DNA from: CAVVFX01 sp963777595
GTDB lineage: Bacteria > Acidobacteriota > Terriglobia > Bryobacterales > Bryobacteraceae
NCBI GenBank assembly: GCA_963777595.1
Contig: CAVZRE010000063.1
Location: 1 to 64,000, forward strand
Length of the DNA: 64,000 nt
Reading direction: 5' to 3'
The position numbers and the translations under genes are program-made. This document shows, piece by piece, positions 9,990-18,622 of the stretch (the stretch's first letter is position 1; each line of letters starts with the position of its first letter). The notes beneath the pieces were generated by a model. The model was not told where the DNA came from. It was given only the letters and a program-made list of their open reading frames with translations, and did no database searches.

Positions 9990-10211
9990 TACTGGACAAA
10001 GACAGCGGTCTCGCGGCCGGATTACGACCTGCTCTGTTTGGATTATCTGCTGATGGCTGCCGAACGCGGGAATCCTGCCGCGCGAACGGCAGAGTTCCCC
10101 CTATTTTCGGCCTTTACACAACGCGATGTATCCATCGATCCAAACGGCCGAAGTTCAGAGAACTTCGTATTCAGACGGATGCCGGAAGGCAGCGTCGAGA
10201 GCTCTGTTTAA
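9963..10211 (+). pseudogene. Possible 3' remnant of an unknown gene
   Basis: The forward frame from 9963 to a TAA at 10209-10211 reads like ordinary protein from about 9990 (YWTKTAVSRPDYDLL, LDYLLMAAERGNPAARTA, SENFVFRRMPEGSVESSV) but has no start codon context of its own. It begins where the hydrolase homology on the other strand ends. Its stop overlaps the stop of the zinc-ribbon gene. I do not recognise the family. It may be the tail of a gene left behind by a deletion or inversion, or a chance open frame. Confidence 0.3.
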
Positions 10212-11524
10212 GCGACCGGCGTTGTCACAATCGATGTCAAAACCATAAAGTAAGCCTTGTAGGAAGCGCCTCCCCCTGAAAGAAGCGGGTTCGCCGCCGG
10301 CGACGGAGGCCAATTCACCCTGATGTCCGGAGTCAGATCGGGATCGGTGTATTCCGATTGCGTCACGAAGTTCTGATCGGCCAGGTTTTTCACCTGGTCC
10401 AGGTAAACATTGTAAGTTTGCGAGGCGATCAACCGGTCGGCGAAGAACTGGTTGGTTATCACATTCGCAATACCCAGTGTCAGATCGTTGATCGAGACCC
10501 CTGCTATCTTTTGGTTGGTGATATCACCGACTGTCCCGCCAGTGTCGGCTCCCGTGAGGCCTTGAGCGACGTCGGACACCTCGTTGGCCAGATCGTTGAG
10601 AGCCGAATGAATCGTGTCCCGGATTTTATTCGGATCGCCGCCTTTGTGCTGCCAAAGTGAGAGATAGATGTAAACACCATTGCCTCCGGGCACGGCTTTT
10701 CCGACGGGCACGTTCTGGAGTTTGATCTCGCCCTTCTTAATGTCGGCGATCTGGGTAAGTGTGGTTACGGGTGCGCCAAGACTGCCATCGATTGTCGTGC
10801 TGACGCCGTACGGAATGAGGGAGACGACCGCATACAACGCGTCGGTATCGTCGGGCCAGTTTGCCAGTGTGCCGAAGCACTTGACCGCCTGAAGGCCGAC
10901 GTTCACCTCGTAGAAGGTGTCGGCCGCAACTGGCGTTTTCCCGGTTGCGTCCTGCACATGTAGCTTCCCGAAGGTGGTGTTCTGGATGAACGATCCGTCC
11001 GGGTTATGGTTGAGGAAACCAACCAGCGGACCCATGCGCCCGAGAGCGCCGTTGCGCTGCCGGTACGCGGCATCGATTGCAGGTAAATCCGTCACGGGGG
11101 TATAGGGCAGGCAGTAGCTGAAACTGCCCTGTGGGTCATGCGTGCCACCGGCGGGACAGTTGCCCTTAAATGGGCCGTAGAACAGTGTCAGGCATTTGCG
11201 GCAGGAATTCCAAGCTACTTGCAAGTTCGTAGACGGAGCGAGGTCATGCCGCAGGGCGTAGGCAAAGCTATTGGCCTCGGAATGTTGCCCACCCGCGGGA
11301 CAGACTCCCCTCGTCGGAAAGCCGGCAAAGTGCATCCCCTGGCACTTCGGACATGATGCCCATCCGGACTGAATGTTGCCGTTCGCGGGAATGGCGTAAT
11401 CCAGAATGTAGCGGAAGCTATTCGTGTGATCGTGTTCGCCGCCCACGGGACACTTACCCCCCAGCGGACCGTAGAAAAGTCCTTGGCATTTCGTGCAGGA
11501 CGCCCAGTCGTTTTGTGTGCTCAT
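10208..11524 (-). CDS. Triple zinc-ribbon repeat protein with unknown C-terminal domain
   Basis: The 438-residue protein starts at an ATG preceded by AAGGAG. Its first 140 residues are three copies of a roughly 36-residue repeat, W-x-S-C-x-K-C-x-x-L/M-x-F/Y ... G-x-C-P-x-G-G-x-H ... S-F-x-Y, at about 7-40, 55-91 and 105-139. Each copy offers three cysteines and a histidine (C10, C13, C25, H31; C58, C61, C75, H81; C108, C111, C123, H129), which fits a small zinc ribbon. Residues 145-438 are an unrecognised domain without signal peptide or membrane helix: beta-rich first (FYEVNVGLQAVKCF), then helical (SALNDLANEVSDVAQ), ending PLLSGGGASYKAYFMVL. Repeated ribbons suggest binding to nucleic acid or protein; no function is known to me. 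Confidence 0.8.
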   Translation of the reverse strand: MSTQNDWASCTKCQGLFYGPLGGKCPVGGEHDHTNSFRYILDYAIPANGNIQSGWASCPKCQGMHFAGFPTRGVCPAGGQHSEANSFAYALRHDLAPSTNLQVAWNSCRKCLTLFYGPFKGNCPAGGTHDPQGSFSYCLPYTPVTDLPAIDAAYRQRNGALGRMGPLVGFLNHNPDGSFIQNTTFGKLHVQDATGKTPVAADTFYEVNVGLQAVKCFGTLANWPDDTDALYAVVSLIPYGVSTTIDGSLGAPVTTLTQIADIKKGEIKLQNVPVGKAVPGGNGVYIYLSLWQHKGGDPNKIRDTIHSALNDLANEVSDVAQGLTGADTGGTVGDITNQKIAGVSINDLTLGIANVITNQFFADRLIASQTYNVYLDQVKNLADQNFVTQSEYTDPDLTPDIRVNWPPSPAANPLLSGGGASYKAYFMVLTSIVTTPVA

Positions 11525-11913
11525 ATTTCTCCTTATTCCTTGCAGGTGTGATGGTTGTTATTAATGGCTCAAGAAAGCTAGTTTCTTCTAACATCCTGAG
11601 CTGTGAGGCGAAGCCGCAGGCGGATTTCGCAGAGAAACTTACGCAAACCGCGAACTTCGAAGTCACCGTGGCTCCGTTGGCTCCCCAAGGCGGGGAGACC
11701 GATCGAACGTTCGCGAGGAAGGGCTGCTCGTGGGGAACTGTTGCGTTGATTCTCTTCGGCCTGTATTGTTGTCGAAGCCATCGCCACGACGAGGACTACG
11801 GCTGTGACCACCTAATGTTTGGGAACGCCATTTTTCTGTCTCCGATTTCGCATTTCAACCTAATAAACGCGGCCACTTCGTCAAACCGGACACCCGTACG
11901 TTAAAATATCTCG
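11525..11913. other. Intergenic region, 389 bases, no supported gene
   Basis: This region lies between the divergent zinc-ribbon gene and the ECF sigma gene, so both promoters should be here. A reverse-strand GTG frame at 11578-11811 begins with a signal-peptide-like VTAVVLVVAMASTTIQA, but the rest has poor protein character, so I do not call it. No transposon or RNA was recognised. Confidence 0.5.
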
Positions 11914-12444
11914 ATGAGCGTAACGCGGCCGCCGGCGGGGACGGACGTCGATGGTCTCTTCTCGCGTCTGTACGAGGAGCTTCGCACCCTGGCTCATTTT
12001 CGGTTGAGCAGGAGCGAAGCAATCACGATGCTCGATACCACTGCACTGGTCCACGAGTCCTACGTCCGCTTCGTCAAGGCCGGCCGCGTCGCAGATCTCG
12101 ACCCATCCCAATTCCTGGCCTATGCATCGCACGCCATGCGATCCGTAGTAGTCGATCTGGTGCGTCGCCGCCGGGCCGAGCGCCGCGGCGGGGGTGAGAT
12201 CCATATCGAATTGAGCCGGATCGACGTCGGGCAATCCAATCCGGGAGAGGATGACATTCTCCGGGTGAACGAGGCACTCGATGAGTTAGCGAAGGTCGAC
12301 CCCCGCCTCACCCAGGTTGTCGAGATGCGCTACTTCGCCGGCTTGGAAGAACGAGAGATCGCCGCTGCGCTCGCGGTAACGGAACGCACCGTCAGACGAG
12401 ATTGGAAGAAGGCGCGGATGCTGTTGTCGGTGGCGCTTCAGTAG
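11914..12444 (+). CDS. ECF-type RNA polymerase sigma factor
   Basis: The 176-residue protein has the two helical regions of extracytoplasmic-function sigma factors. Region 2 is at about residues 12-90 (LFSRLYEELRTLAHFRL; FLAYASHAMRSVVVDLVRRR). Region 4 with its helix-turn-helix is at about 120-170 (VVEMRYFAGLEEREIAAAL, VTERTVRRDWKKARMLL). It resembles the TIGR02999 group common in Acidobacteria and Planctomycetes, which usually sits beside a Ser/Thr kinase gene, exactly as here: the kinase starts three bases after the stop. No anti-sigma factor is visible, so activation may run through the kinase. That link is known from similar gene pairs but inferred for this one. Confidence 0.92.
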   Translation: MSVTRPPAGTDVDGLFSRLYEELRTLAHFRLSRSEAITMLDTTALVHESYVRFVKAGRVADLDPSQFLAYASHAMRSVVVDLVRRRRAERRGGGEIHIELSRIDVGQSNPGEDDILRVNEALDELAKVDPRLTQVVEMRYFAGLEEREIAAALAVTERTVRRDWKKARMLLSVALQ

Positions 12445-12447
12445 CTC

Positions 12448-15144
12448 ATGAAACTGACTGCGGAGCAGTTGGCAGCCTTGTCGGAATGCCTCGATGCCGG
12501 TATGGACCTCCCGCGCAGCGACCAACGGGCTTGGGTTGACAGCCTGCGCGAGCTCGATCCAAAGCTCAAGCCTGCCTTGCTGCAGATGCTGGAGCGCGGT
12601 TCCGATTTCGATGAACAGGGCGACTGCGACGATTTCATCGAGACTCTGCCGAAGTTCGCTTCTTCCGCGCCGGTAGAAGATCAACTGATCGGCCCCTACC
12701 GCCGCATCCGCGAACTGGGCCGCGGCGGCATGGGCGCGGTATGGCTGGCCGAGCGAGCGGATGGAGAGTTGACGCGTCAAGTCGCGATTAAGCTGCCGCA
12801 CGCCATTCATAGCGCCCGTTTCCTGGAGCGCTTTCGTCGCGAACGCGATATTCTCGCTACTCTCACCCATCCCAACATCGCCCAAATCTACGACGCCGGT
12901 GTGACCCACGGCGACGGCTCCCCCTATTTGGTCATGGAATATGTGGACGGAATTCCCATCGACGCCTTCTCGGGAGGGATCGGGATTCGGGCACGGCTCG
13001 GCTTGTTTCTACCGGTCTGCGAGGCCGTATGGTATGCCCACGAACACCTGGTGATTCACCGCGATCTGAAACCATCGAACATCCTGGTGAATCGCGCCGG
13101 CCAACCTAAATTGCTGGACTTTGGAATCGCCAAACTGCTCGATGAGACGGGCGACGCGACCCATACCTCCGAGCGGCTGATGACGCCCGGCTATGCCAGT
13201 CCGGAGCAGATTCAAGGAGGCGTGCAAACCACCAGGACGGATGTCTACTCGCTGGGCGCCGTTCTCTACAAAATGCTCACAGGCCGCTCGCCTCACCTCT
13301 CGGACACGGGCGTGTCGCAAGCCATGGAGATCGCGACGGGCAAGGCCGCAATTCCCGAAGCCAGCCGCTTGAACCCCGAGGTTCCGCGGGATCTCGATTA
13401 CATTCTGCGCAAAGCCCTGCGGCGCGAACCGGAAGAACGCTACGCATCGGCGGAAGCGCTGGCCGTGGATATCCGCGCGTTTCTCGATTCGCAGCCTGTG
13501 GCCGCGCGGAGCGGCGATGTCTGGTACCGGGCTCGCAAGATGCTGCGACTCTATTGGTTACCGGTAGCCGCGGCCGCAGCCATCATCGCCAGCCTTGCGA
13601 CGGGCCTTTACGTGGCGAATCGTCAACGCGCGATCGCCCAGCAGCGATTCTCCGAAGTCCGCCAGCTGGCGCACACTTTTGTGTTCGATGTCTATGATGA
13701 CGTTGCCAGGCTGCAGGGGTCCACGAAGACGCGCGAAATGATGGTGCGCACCGGCCTGCAATATCTGGCCCGCCTCGGCGAGAGTGCCGGCGACGATCTG
13801 AGCCTGCAGAAAGAAATTGCCGACGCGTATGTCAAGATCGGACTGGCGCAAGGCTCGCCGACCGACCCGAGTTTGGGCCACACCTCGGACGCGGTGGCAA
13901 GCTTCGAAAAGGCGCTCGAAATCTATCGCCGGATTGCCGCCCGAGATCCTGCCTACCTTCCGGTTCTCGCGACACACTATTCCAACTACGGCAACTTGTT
14001 GCGGCTGAGCGATCAACTCAAACAGGCTCGTGTGTTCTCCCATTCGGCGATCGAAACGTTTGACCGCTTGCGGGCGACTCAGCCGTTTGACAAGGATACT
14101 GAAGCGGCCTACGCCAAGGCCTGGTGCATCGAAGGCGACATTGACGAACGAGTGGGCGACTTTGGTCCCGCCTGGACGGAGTTTTCCCGCTGCAGCGAAC
14201 TGGCCAAAGCTCATGCGGCCCGATATCCGGAAACCACGAATACTTATCTAGCCAATCAGGCAGCCGAGCGCAAGGCGACTGCGGCGCAAGCGCTGGGTAA
14301 CTTATCGGGCGCTCTGCAGGCGCTCGACGAGGACGAAGCCGCACTGCGCGGCCTGCTCGCTCAAGAGCCGCGAAATCCCCGCTTTCGCCGTGCCGAGGCC
14401 ATGCTGTATCAGTTCCGCTCCATCGTTTATTTCGACGACCGGAAGCCTAACCTCGCCGATCCCTCCCGTGCGCTCGAAAACGCCAGGATGTATCTAAGGG
14501 CAACTGAGGAGATGGTCAGCCGCGATGCCAGTGATCGCCCTTCGCAAAGGAGTCATGCCATTGCAATGTACCGCGTTTCGCTCTCGCTCAGGCAGTTTGA
14601 GCCCGAAGCCGCCGTTAAGATAGCCGGGGACTCCCTTCGAGTCTTCGACAAGCTCATCGCAGCCGGGAAAAGCGATTCTTTGACTCGAGGGAACAGGCTA
14701 GCGTCTCTGGCGCGTCTGGCGGGGGCGCAAATCGCTGCCGGCCATTTCGTAGACGCCCGCAAATCAGCCGAGGCCGCTCTTGCCTACGCGCGTACGCTAG
14801 CTGCCGGACAGGATCATCATGGCGTTGACGATGTAATCATGGCCCTGGTGATCGCTGGAAATGCGAATGCCGGGGCCAGAGCATTCGATCGTGCAGAAAG
14901 CTTATTTCGCGAGGCCTGCGAAAAAGCACAAATCCTCGTTAAGCCTGACGACCTGATGAGCGTCATCCCCTTGGCTAATTCAGAGAAGGCACTTGGGGAT
15001 TTTTACTGCTCTCGGCGTCGCACTGCGGACGCCCGGGCCTGCTACCAGGAAGCGCAAACTCTCTGGCGAAACTCTGTTGGGCCCAGTGAATATGTCGTGC
15101 GCATGCGGGCCGACACAGAAAAATCGCTCTCCAGTCTGCGCTAG
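12448..15144 (+). CDS. Transmembrane Ser/Thr protein kinase with TPR-like C-terminus
   Basis: The 898-residue protein has a helical N-terminal extension (1-80) and a Hanks-type kinase domain at about 82-345. The kinase domain shows the glycine loop LGRGGMGAVW, K115 in VAIKLP, catalytic HRDLKPSN (D206, N211), DFG D224 and TPGYASPEQ in the activation loop. All catalytic residues are present, so it should be active. A single membrane helix follows at about 370-390 (PVAAAAAIIASLATGLYV). The remaining 500 residues are helical repeats of TPR type (DAVASFEKALEIYRRIAARD), which would lie outside the membrane and may sense a ligand or partner. It starts three bases after the ECF sigma gene, so the two form one unit. 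Confidence 0.92.
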   Translation: MKLTAEQLAALSECLDAGMDLPRSDQRAWVDSLRELDPKLKPALLQMLERGSDFDEQGDCDDFIETLPKFASSAPVEDQLIGPYRRIRELGRGGMGAVWLAERADGELTRQVAIKLPHAIHSARFLERFRRERDILATLTHPNIAQIYDAGVTHGDGSPYLVMEYVDGIPIDAFSGGIGIRARLGLFLPVCEAVWYAHEHLVIHRDLKPSNILVNRAGQPKLLDFGIAKLLDETGDATHTSERLMTPGYASPEQIQGGVQTTRTDVYSLGAVLYKMLTGRSPHLSDTGVSQAMEIATGKAAIPEASRLNPEVPRDLDYILRKALRREPEERYASAEALAVDIRAFLDSQPVAARSGDVWYRARKMLRLYWLPVAAAAAIIASLATGLYVANRQRAIAQQRFSEVRQLAHTFVFDVYDDVARLQGSTKTREMMVRTGLQYLARLGESAGDDLSLQKEIADAYVKIGLAQGSPTDPSLGHTSDAVASFEKALEIYRRIAARDPAYLPVLATHYSNYGNLLRLSDQLKQARVFSHSAIETFDRLRATQPFDKDTEAAYAKAWCIEGDIDERVGDFGPAWTEFSRCSELAKAHAARYPETTNTYLANQAAERKATAAQALGNLSGALQALDEDEAALRGLLAQEPRNPRFRRAEAMLYQFRSIVYFDDRKPNLADPSRALENARMYLRATEEMVSRDASDRPSQRSHAIAMYRVSLSLRQFEPEAAVKIAGDSLRVFDKLIAAGKSDSLTRGNRLASLARLAGAQIAAGHFVDARKSAEAALAYARTLAAGQDHHGVDDVIMALVIAGNANAGARAFDRAESLFREACEKAQILVKPDDLMSVIPLANSEKALGDFYCSRRRTADARACYQEAQTLWRNSVGPSEYVVRMRADTEKSLSSLR

Positions 15145-15211
15145 GCATACCGCCTTTGGACCGGCCATCCAACTAGGCAAGCGAACCAACCCTTCCGAGT
15201 TTGATGATCTT

Positions 15212-15657
15212 TTGTGCACTGCTCGGCCACGTCGTACGCTGAAGCGGTTGGCGCCGACACGACTTGAAGAAATCGACGGAGCGGCGCCGGCATGCTTTAG
15301 TCCGTACCCGACAGGTTTCAATTGTCATCGGTGGGCCGCCGACAAAGGTGCAGATGTAGCGAATGCCCAGTGCGAAATGAGCGCTTCGAAACGGTGAGGT
15401 TTGGGGTGAGGGGATTACGCCCAAGACGATCTGGCATATTGAAAGGCAGCGGCAGATCGCGCAGGCATTCAAGAGTTCGCACCGGGGCATAATCTTCGTC
15501 GCAGCTGCGCCCGTTGATGTCACCAAGCAGGATGTAACTGGAGCAAATCCAATTTCTTCTGGGCCAGGCGTCGATCCAAACGTCCGAAAGGTATCTTGGC
15601 TGCAAACAGAAATTGCAAAACGCTGTCAACGACGCCATCGGCTTGGGCGAGTCCTAA
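15212..15657 (+). pseudogene. Decayed tyrosine recombinase (phage-integrase family), C-terminal part
   Basis: Fragments of an integrase catalytic domain run in order across changing forward frames. They are GEVWGEGITPKTIW (about 15396-15434), APGHNLRRSCAR followed by a stop and CHQAG (about 15479-15532), then LEQIQFLLGQASIQTSERYL, GCKQ and AVNDAIGL, ending at TAA 15655. The HxxR box is kept as HNLR and the nucleophile tyrosine as ERY. The box III histidine of LLGH is glutamine here. With an in-frame stop and at least two frame changes it cannot be functional. The upstream edge is uncertain: an Arg-rich stretch at 15222-15290 (PRRTLKRLAPTRLEE) may belong to the same domain. It marks past mobile-element activity just before the three-gene unknown cluster. 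Confidence 0.65.
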
Positions 15658-16155
15658 CGGTTTCTGTACCACAACGCGACATCAGACCAAGTGAAGTTTA
15701 GGTGGTGCGAAGGGGATTTAGGGCCAGGAATCGGATGAGTTGCAGGGACGCCATTTTCCGAGTGGCTAAAATTAACCGGTCCAAATCTGCTTGGCGCCAG
15801 GTTTCAGCGCAAGCGCTTCATCATCAAGCAGTTTGGGCACACGGCCCTCAAACTTGAGATCCGCTTTCTTGTTCGGCTCAAAATCTTGCCTGTGGCGGCT
15901 ACGGAACACGCTCTAGTCCAGCAGCCTGTGGCAGAAGTCCAACGCAGGCCAAAGGCCTACTCTACGAGGCTTGCAAGCCATTGATTCTTCCTTTGTGGAT
16001 TGGGCGTTTTCGCCTGCTCCTGCAAATTTAGCCGAATGGTTACCCGATTGTTGCGGTCGGAATCACAAATATTTACTGCAATTTAGGCGTTGCGTTCAAC
16101 CGGGCAACGTATAACAATGGGAAACGCTGTAAGTCCGCGAAGGAAGGAATCTATT
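15658..16155. other. Intergenic region, 498 bases, no supported gene
   Basis: Between the recombinase remnant and the first gene of the three-gene cluster I see no gene, RNA or transposon end. The region is AT-richer than its surroundings near 16030-16085 and must contain the promoter of the gene at 16156. The reading frame of that gene is open from 16090, but the Shine-Dalgarno sequence favours the later start. Confidence 0.5.
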
Positions 16156-18390
16156 ATGGCGAGTCCAACACCAGGTCCTATCGGTCTGACGATCGATGTA
16201 CTTAAAGATCTTGAATCGACGAACGATCTCAAGAGTCTTATCTCCCAAAACAGCAACATTGTTTTTCAACTTGCGTCAGATTTAGCCAAATTTGCCGGGC
16301 AGCCCGTTTCCTCGGTATCTGGCAACTTCTCCGTTTCACTCTCGCTGACTGCCACACTGCCGACGTGGACTGCGGGTCCGGTAACGTTTTCGCTGGCGCC
16401 AAGCGCGAAGTGCACCATCACAATCGCAGCTCAGGGTGAGGACTTCGAAGCCGCCCTCAATATCGCGGACACAACCAAAACCAGCAACGTGCAACTGGCT
16501 CCGGCAGCCGGAACGACGTACATAAACATCGATCTCGACTTCAGCCTGACGGGCAGCGCGTCAGGAAGCGGGACGCTCGACGGCCTCACAATTTCCGGCA
16601 AGGCCGCCGGATCGACGGTAACCACACTCAGCTTCTGTCAGCCAGTGCCCTCGACCACTGAGACCTTGCAGGCTCTGAAGGTTGCATTTTCCAATATCGT
16701 TTTTCCGACCTCCCCCTCCGGCGCCCTGGACCGCATGACCGCCGGCAGTTCCAGCCGCATGACCTTCGATGGCTCACTCAGCTGGGAAGTCGATCTGAGC
16801 TACGGTCTGGCCAATTACAAGCTTTCCGCCGCGAGCTTTGGGCTTTTGCAGAAGAGCTTCACGGCCGCCGGACAGAGCCTTACGCCGCCTTCCGCGCAAA
16901 TAACGGCCGGCGCTACCGCGTCCGTGAAATACTCCCACACAGATCACTTCGCACTTATCGTAACCAAGTCAGATGCGAATTCCGCGCTTGTCTACCTGGT
17001 GCGGGCCGCCGCCAATGAAACAGATGTCAATGTCGGAATTTCCTTCGGAATCACCATCACGCCTGTTTCTGTTACCGCCGATCCAACCCAGATCCAGGGC
17101 GCGGTCCAAGCCGTCACCGGCAGTTCTGCTCTCGCGTCGACGGTTTCGAATGTCGTCACCCCGCAGCTGAACAATTTGGAATCCAGTCTCTTATCCGGTC
17201 TCAATTCCTTGATCAAGGAAGGGGATGGCACCGCGGGAATGAGCGTCGCTCTTTCGAACAAGCAGAACCGGGTCCTTTTGTTTAATTACCAGGTCGACCT
17301 GACCCGCCCCGTCGTGGCCACCCAGAGCTGGAACGACCTCCTCACCAGCAATGTCGCGGATGCGACCATCCTCAGCGGCTTCATCCCATCGCCCGGCTCA
17401 GGCGTTTCGCAGCAACTCAGCAAGTCAACAACGTTCCAGTTCCACTTTTTCAATCTCTTCAGCTTTATCGGGTCATCGACATTTTTCGACAATTGCACCG
17501 CTGCACTCGCTGCTGACGGATCGATTCAGGTCAGCGCGGATGTTGGCTTGGAGAATATCGCTATTCAGAACAGCTCGAAGGTGGACCTGAAGGTACACTT
17601 CACCGCCGTCGCAACGGAAGGGGCCACGGGCAGCCTGTCGGGGGCTAGCGTAGATCTGAACATCGAGTTCTCCGAAAACGGCAGCCCTAAAGCCGCGGCC
17701 CTCATCGGCGGCGTGTTGAGTTTGATGAATCAGCCGTCCCTCAGCTCCGTCGTCACAGCCATGGCGAATTACAGTTCGGCCCACCCTGCCGGAGCTCTCG
17801 CACTGTTGGCGACACTCAAGAGCTCTGCTTACGGCCGGCTCAACTTCTCACCGTTCATCAATGGAATCGGTGGCATACCGCGAAAAGATCAGAGCGCCGA
17901 CGAGGCCAACTGGAATGCGATTCATTCGGCTGCCATCACGCTGATGGGCAAAACGGCTCCCTTTGTCACGCCGTGGAGTTTCGAAGAGTGGGGCGTTTTT
18001 AACAGCTTCTGCAATACGGGCGATTCCGGCTCCCTACCGAACCGCCGGGCAACGGGTAATGTGAACGCTGTGCCGTCGACTTTCTTCAAAGGCAATAACC
18101 CGGGGTTCGTCGGTCCTTTCCTGACCGCAACCGGCCAGGGCATGAACCTCTTTGAAGATCTGGTTACACTCGCGACGGATCTTCAGGATGCGACCAACGA
18201 TGCCCAGTGGAAGATCATCCAGAATGATCTGGCTGCCATTATCAACGGCGACCTGAATTCCAGTTATGCACAACCGATTGCCGCATCGCTTCTCACTCAA
18301 GCCTCCGCGCAGACCGGAACCGGTATTACGGTTGCCTCAGCGCAGGCGGCCGACGCTTCCATGTTCACGACCACGCTGGTTCTCAGCTAA
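16156..18390 (+). CDS. Large beta-rich protein of unknown function (cluster gene 1)
   Basis: The start is ATG 16156, six bases after GGAA in an AAGGAA site; this gives 744 residues. I do not recognise the family. There is no signal peptide, no membrane helix and very little cysteine. Residues 50-300 are Ser/Thr/Ala-rich with alternating hydrophobic residues (NFSVSLSLTATLPTW, INIDLDFSLTGSASGSG), typical of extended beta-sandwich or beta-barrel folds. Another beta section is at about 430-540, and the C-terminal 150 residues are mixed and helical (NLFEDLVTLATDLQDATND). The composition resembles surface, pore-forming or particle-shell proteins, but that is only an impression. It leads a forward set with the genes at 18623 and 20211. 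A weak terminator-like hairpin follows it. Confidence 0.8.
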   Translation: MASPTPGPIGLTIDVLKDLESTNDLKSLISQNSNIVFQLASDLAKFAGQPVSSVSGNFSVSLSLTATLPTWTAGPVTFSLAPSAKCTITIAAQGEDFEAALNIADTTKTSNVQLAPAAGTTYINIDLDFSLTGSASGSGTLDGLTISGKAAGSTVTTLSFCQPVPSTTETLQALKVAFSNIVFPTSPSGALDRMTAGSSSRMTFDGSLSWEVDLSYGLANYKLSAASFGLLQKSFTAAGQSLTPPSAQITAGATASVKYSHTDHFALIVTKSDANSALVYLVRAAANETDVNVGISFGITITPVSVTADPTQIQGAVQAVTGSSALASTVSNVVTPQLNNLESSLLSGLNSLIKEGDGTAGMSVALSNKQNRVLLFNYQVDLTRPVVATQSWNDLLTSNVADATILSGFIPSPGSGVSQQLSKSTTFQFHFFNLFSFIGSSTFFDNCTAALAADGSIQVSADVGLENIAIQNSSKVDLKVHFTAVATEGATGSLSGASVDLNIEFSENGSPKAAALIGGVLSLMNQPSLSSVVTAMANYSSAHPAGALALLATLKSSAYGRLNFSPFINGIGGIPRKDQSADEANWNAIHSAAITLMGKTAPFVTPWSFEEWGVFNSFCNTGDSGSLPNRRATGNVNAVPSTFFKGNNPGFVGPFLTATGQGMNLFEDLVTLATDLQDATNDAQWKIIQNDLAAIINGDLNSSYAQPIAASLLTQASAQTGTGITVASAQAADASMFTTTLVLS

Positions 18391-18411
18391 CCCGTGAGTT
18401 CTAACCGGACG

Positions 18412-18444
18412 CCCAATCCAGACGGTTGGGACTGAAGGTTTTTT
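18412..18444 (+). terminator. Weak terminator-like hairpin
   Basis: CCCAATC (18412-18418) can pair with GGTTGGG (18424-18430) around a five-base loop, giving a seven-pair stem with one G-U pair. A run of six T residues follows at 18439-18444, eight bases past the stem, which is far for a classical terminator. It may partly separate cluster gene 1 from gene 2. Confidence 0.3.
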
Positions 18445-18622
18445 CCCGCTTCACGATCCGGATCTACAGATTCAGCGAATTGTCTGATGCAGCGAATTGT
18501 CTTGATGGACTCGTGTTACTTTCTTGCCGACGTTTTCCTAACTTACAGGGAATTTTGATAGATTAGCCCTGAGCCGGCCAGCCATTGCGTTACGAGAGCC
18601 TGGCTCGAAGGAGACCAATGAA

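Noticed and set aside
15318..15638. Reverse frames of about 106-117 residues in 15173-15638
   Set aside because: They are the complement of the integrase remnant, which explains their familiar look; similar antisense frames of integrases are often annotated wrongly.
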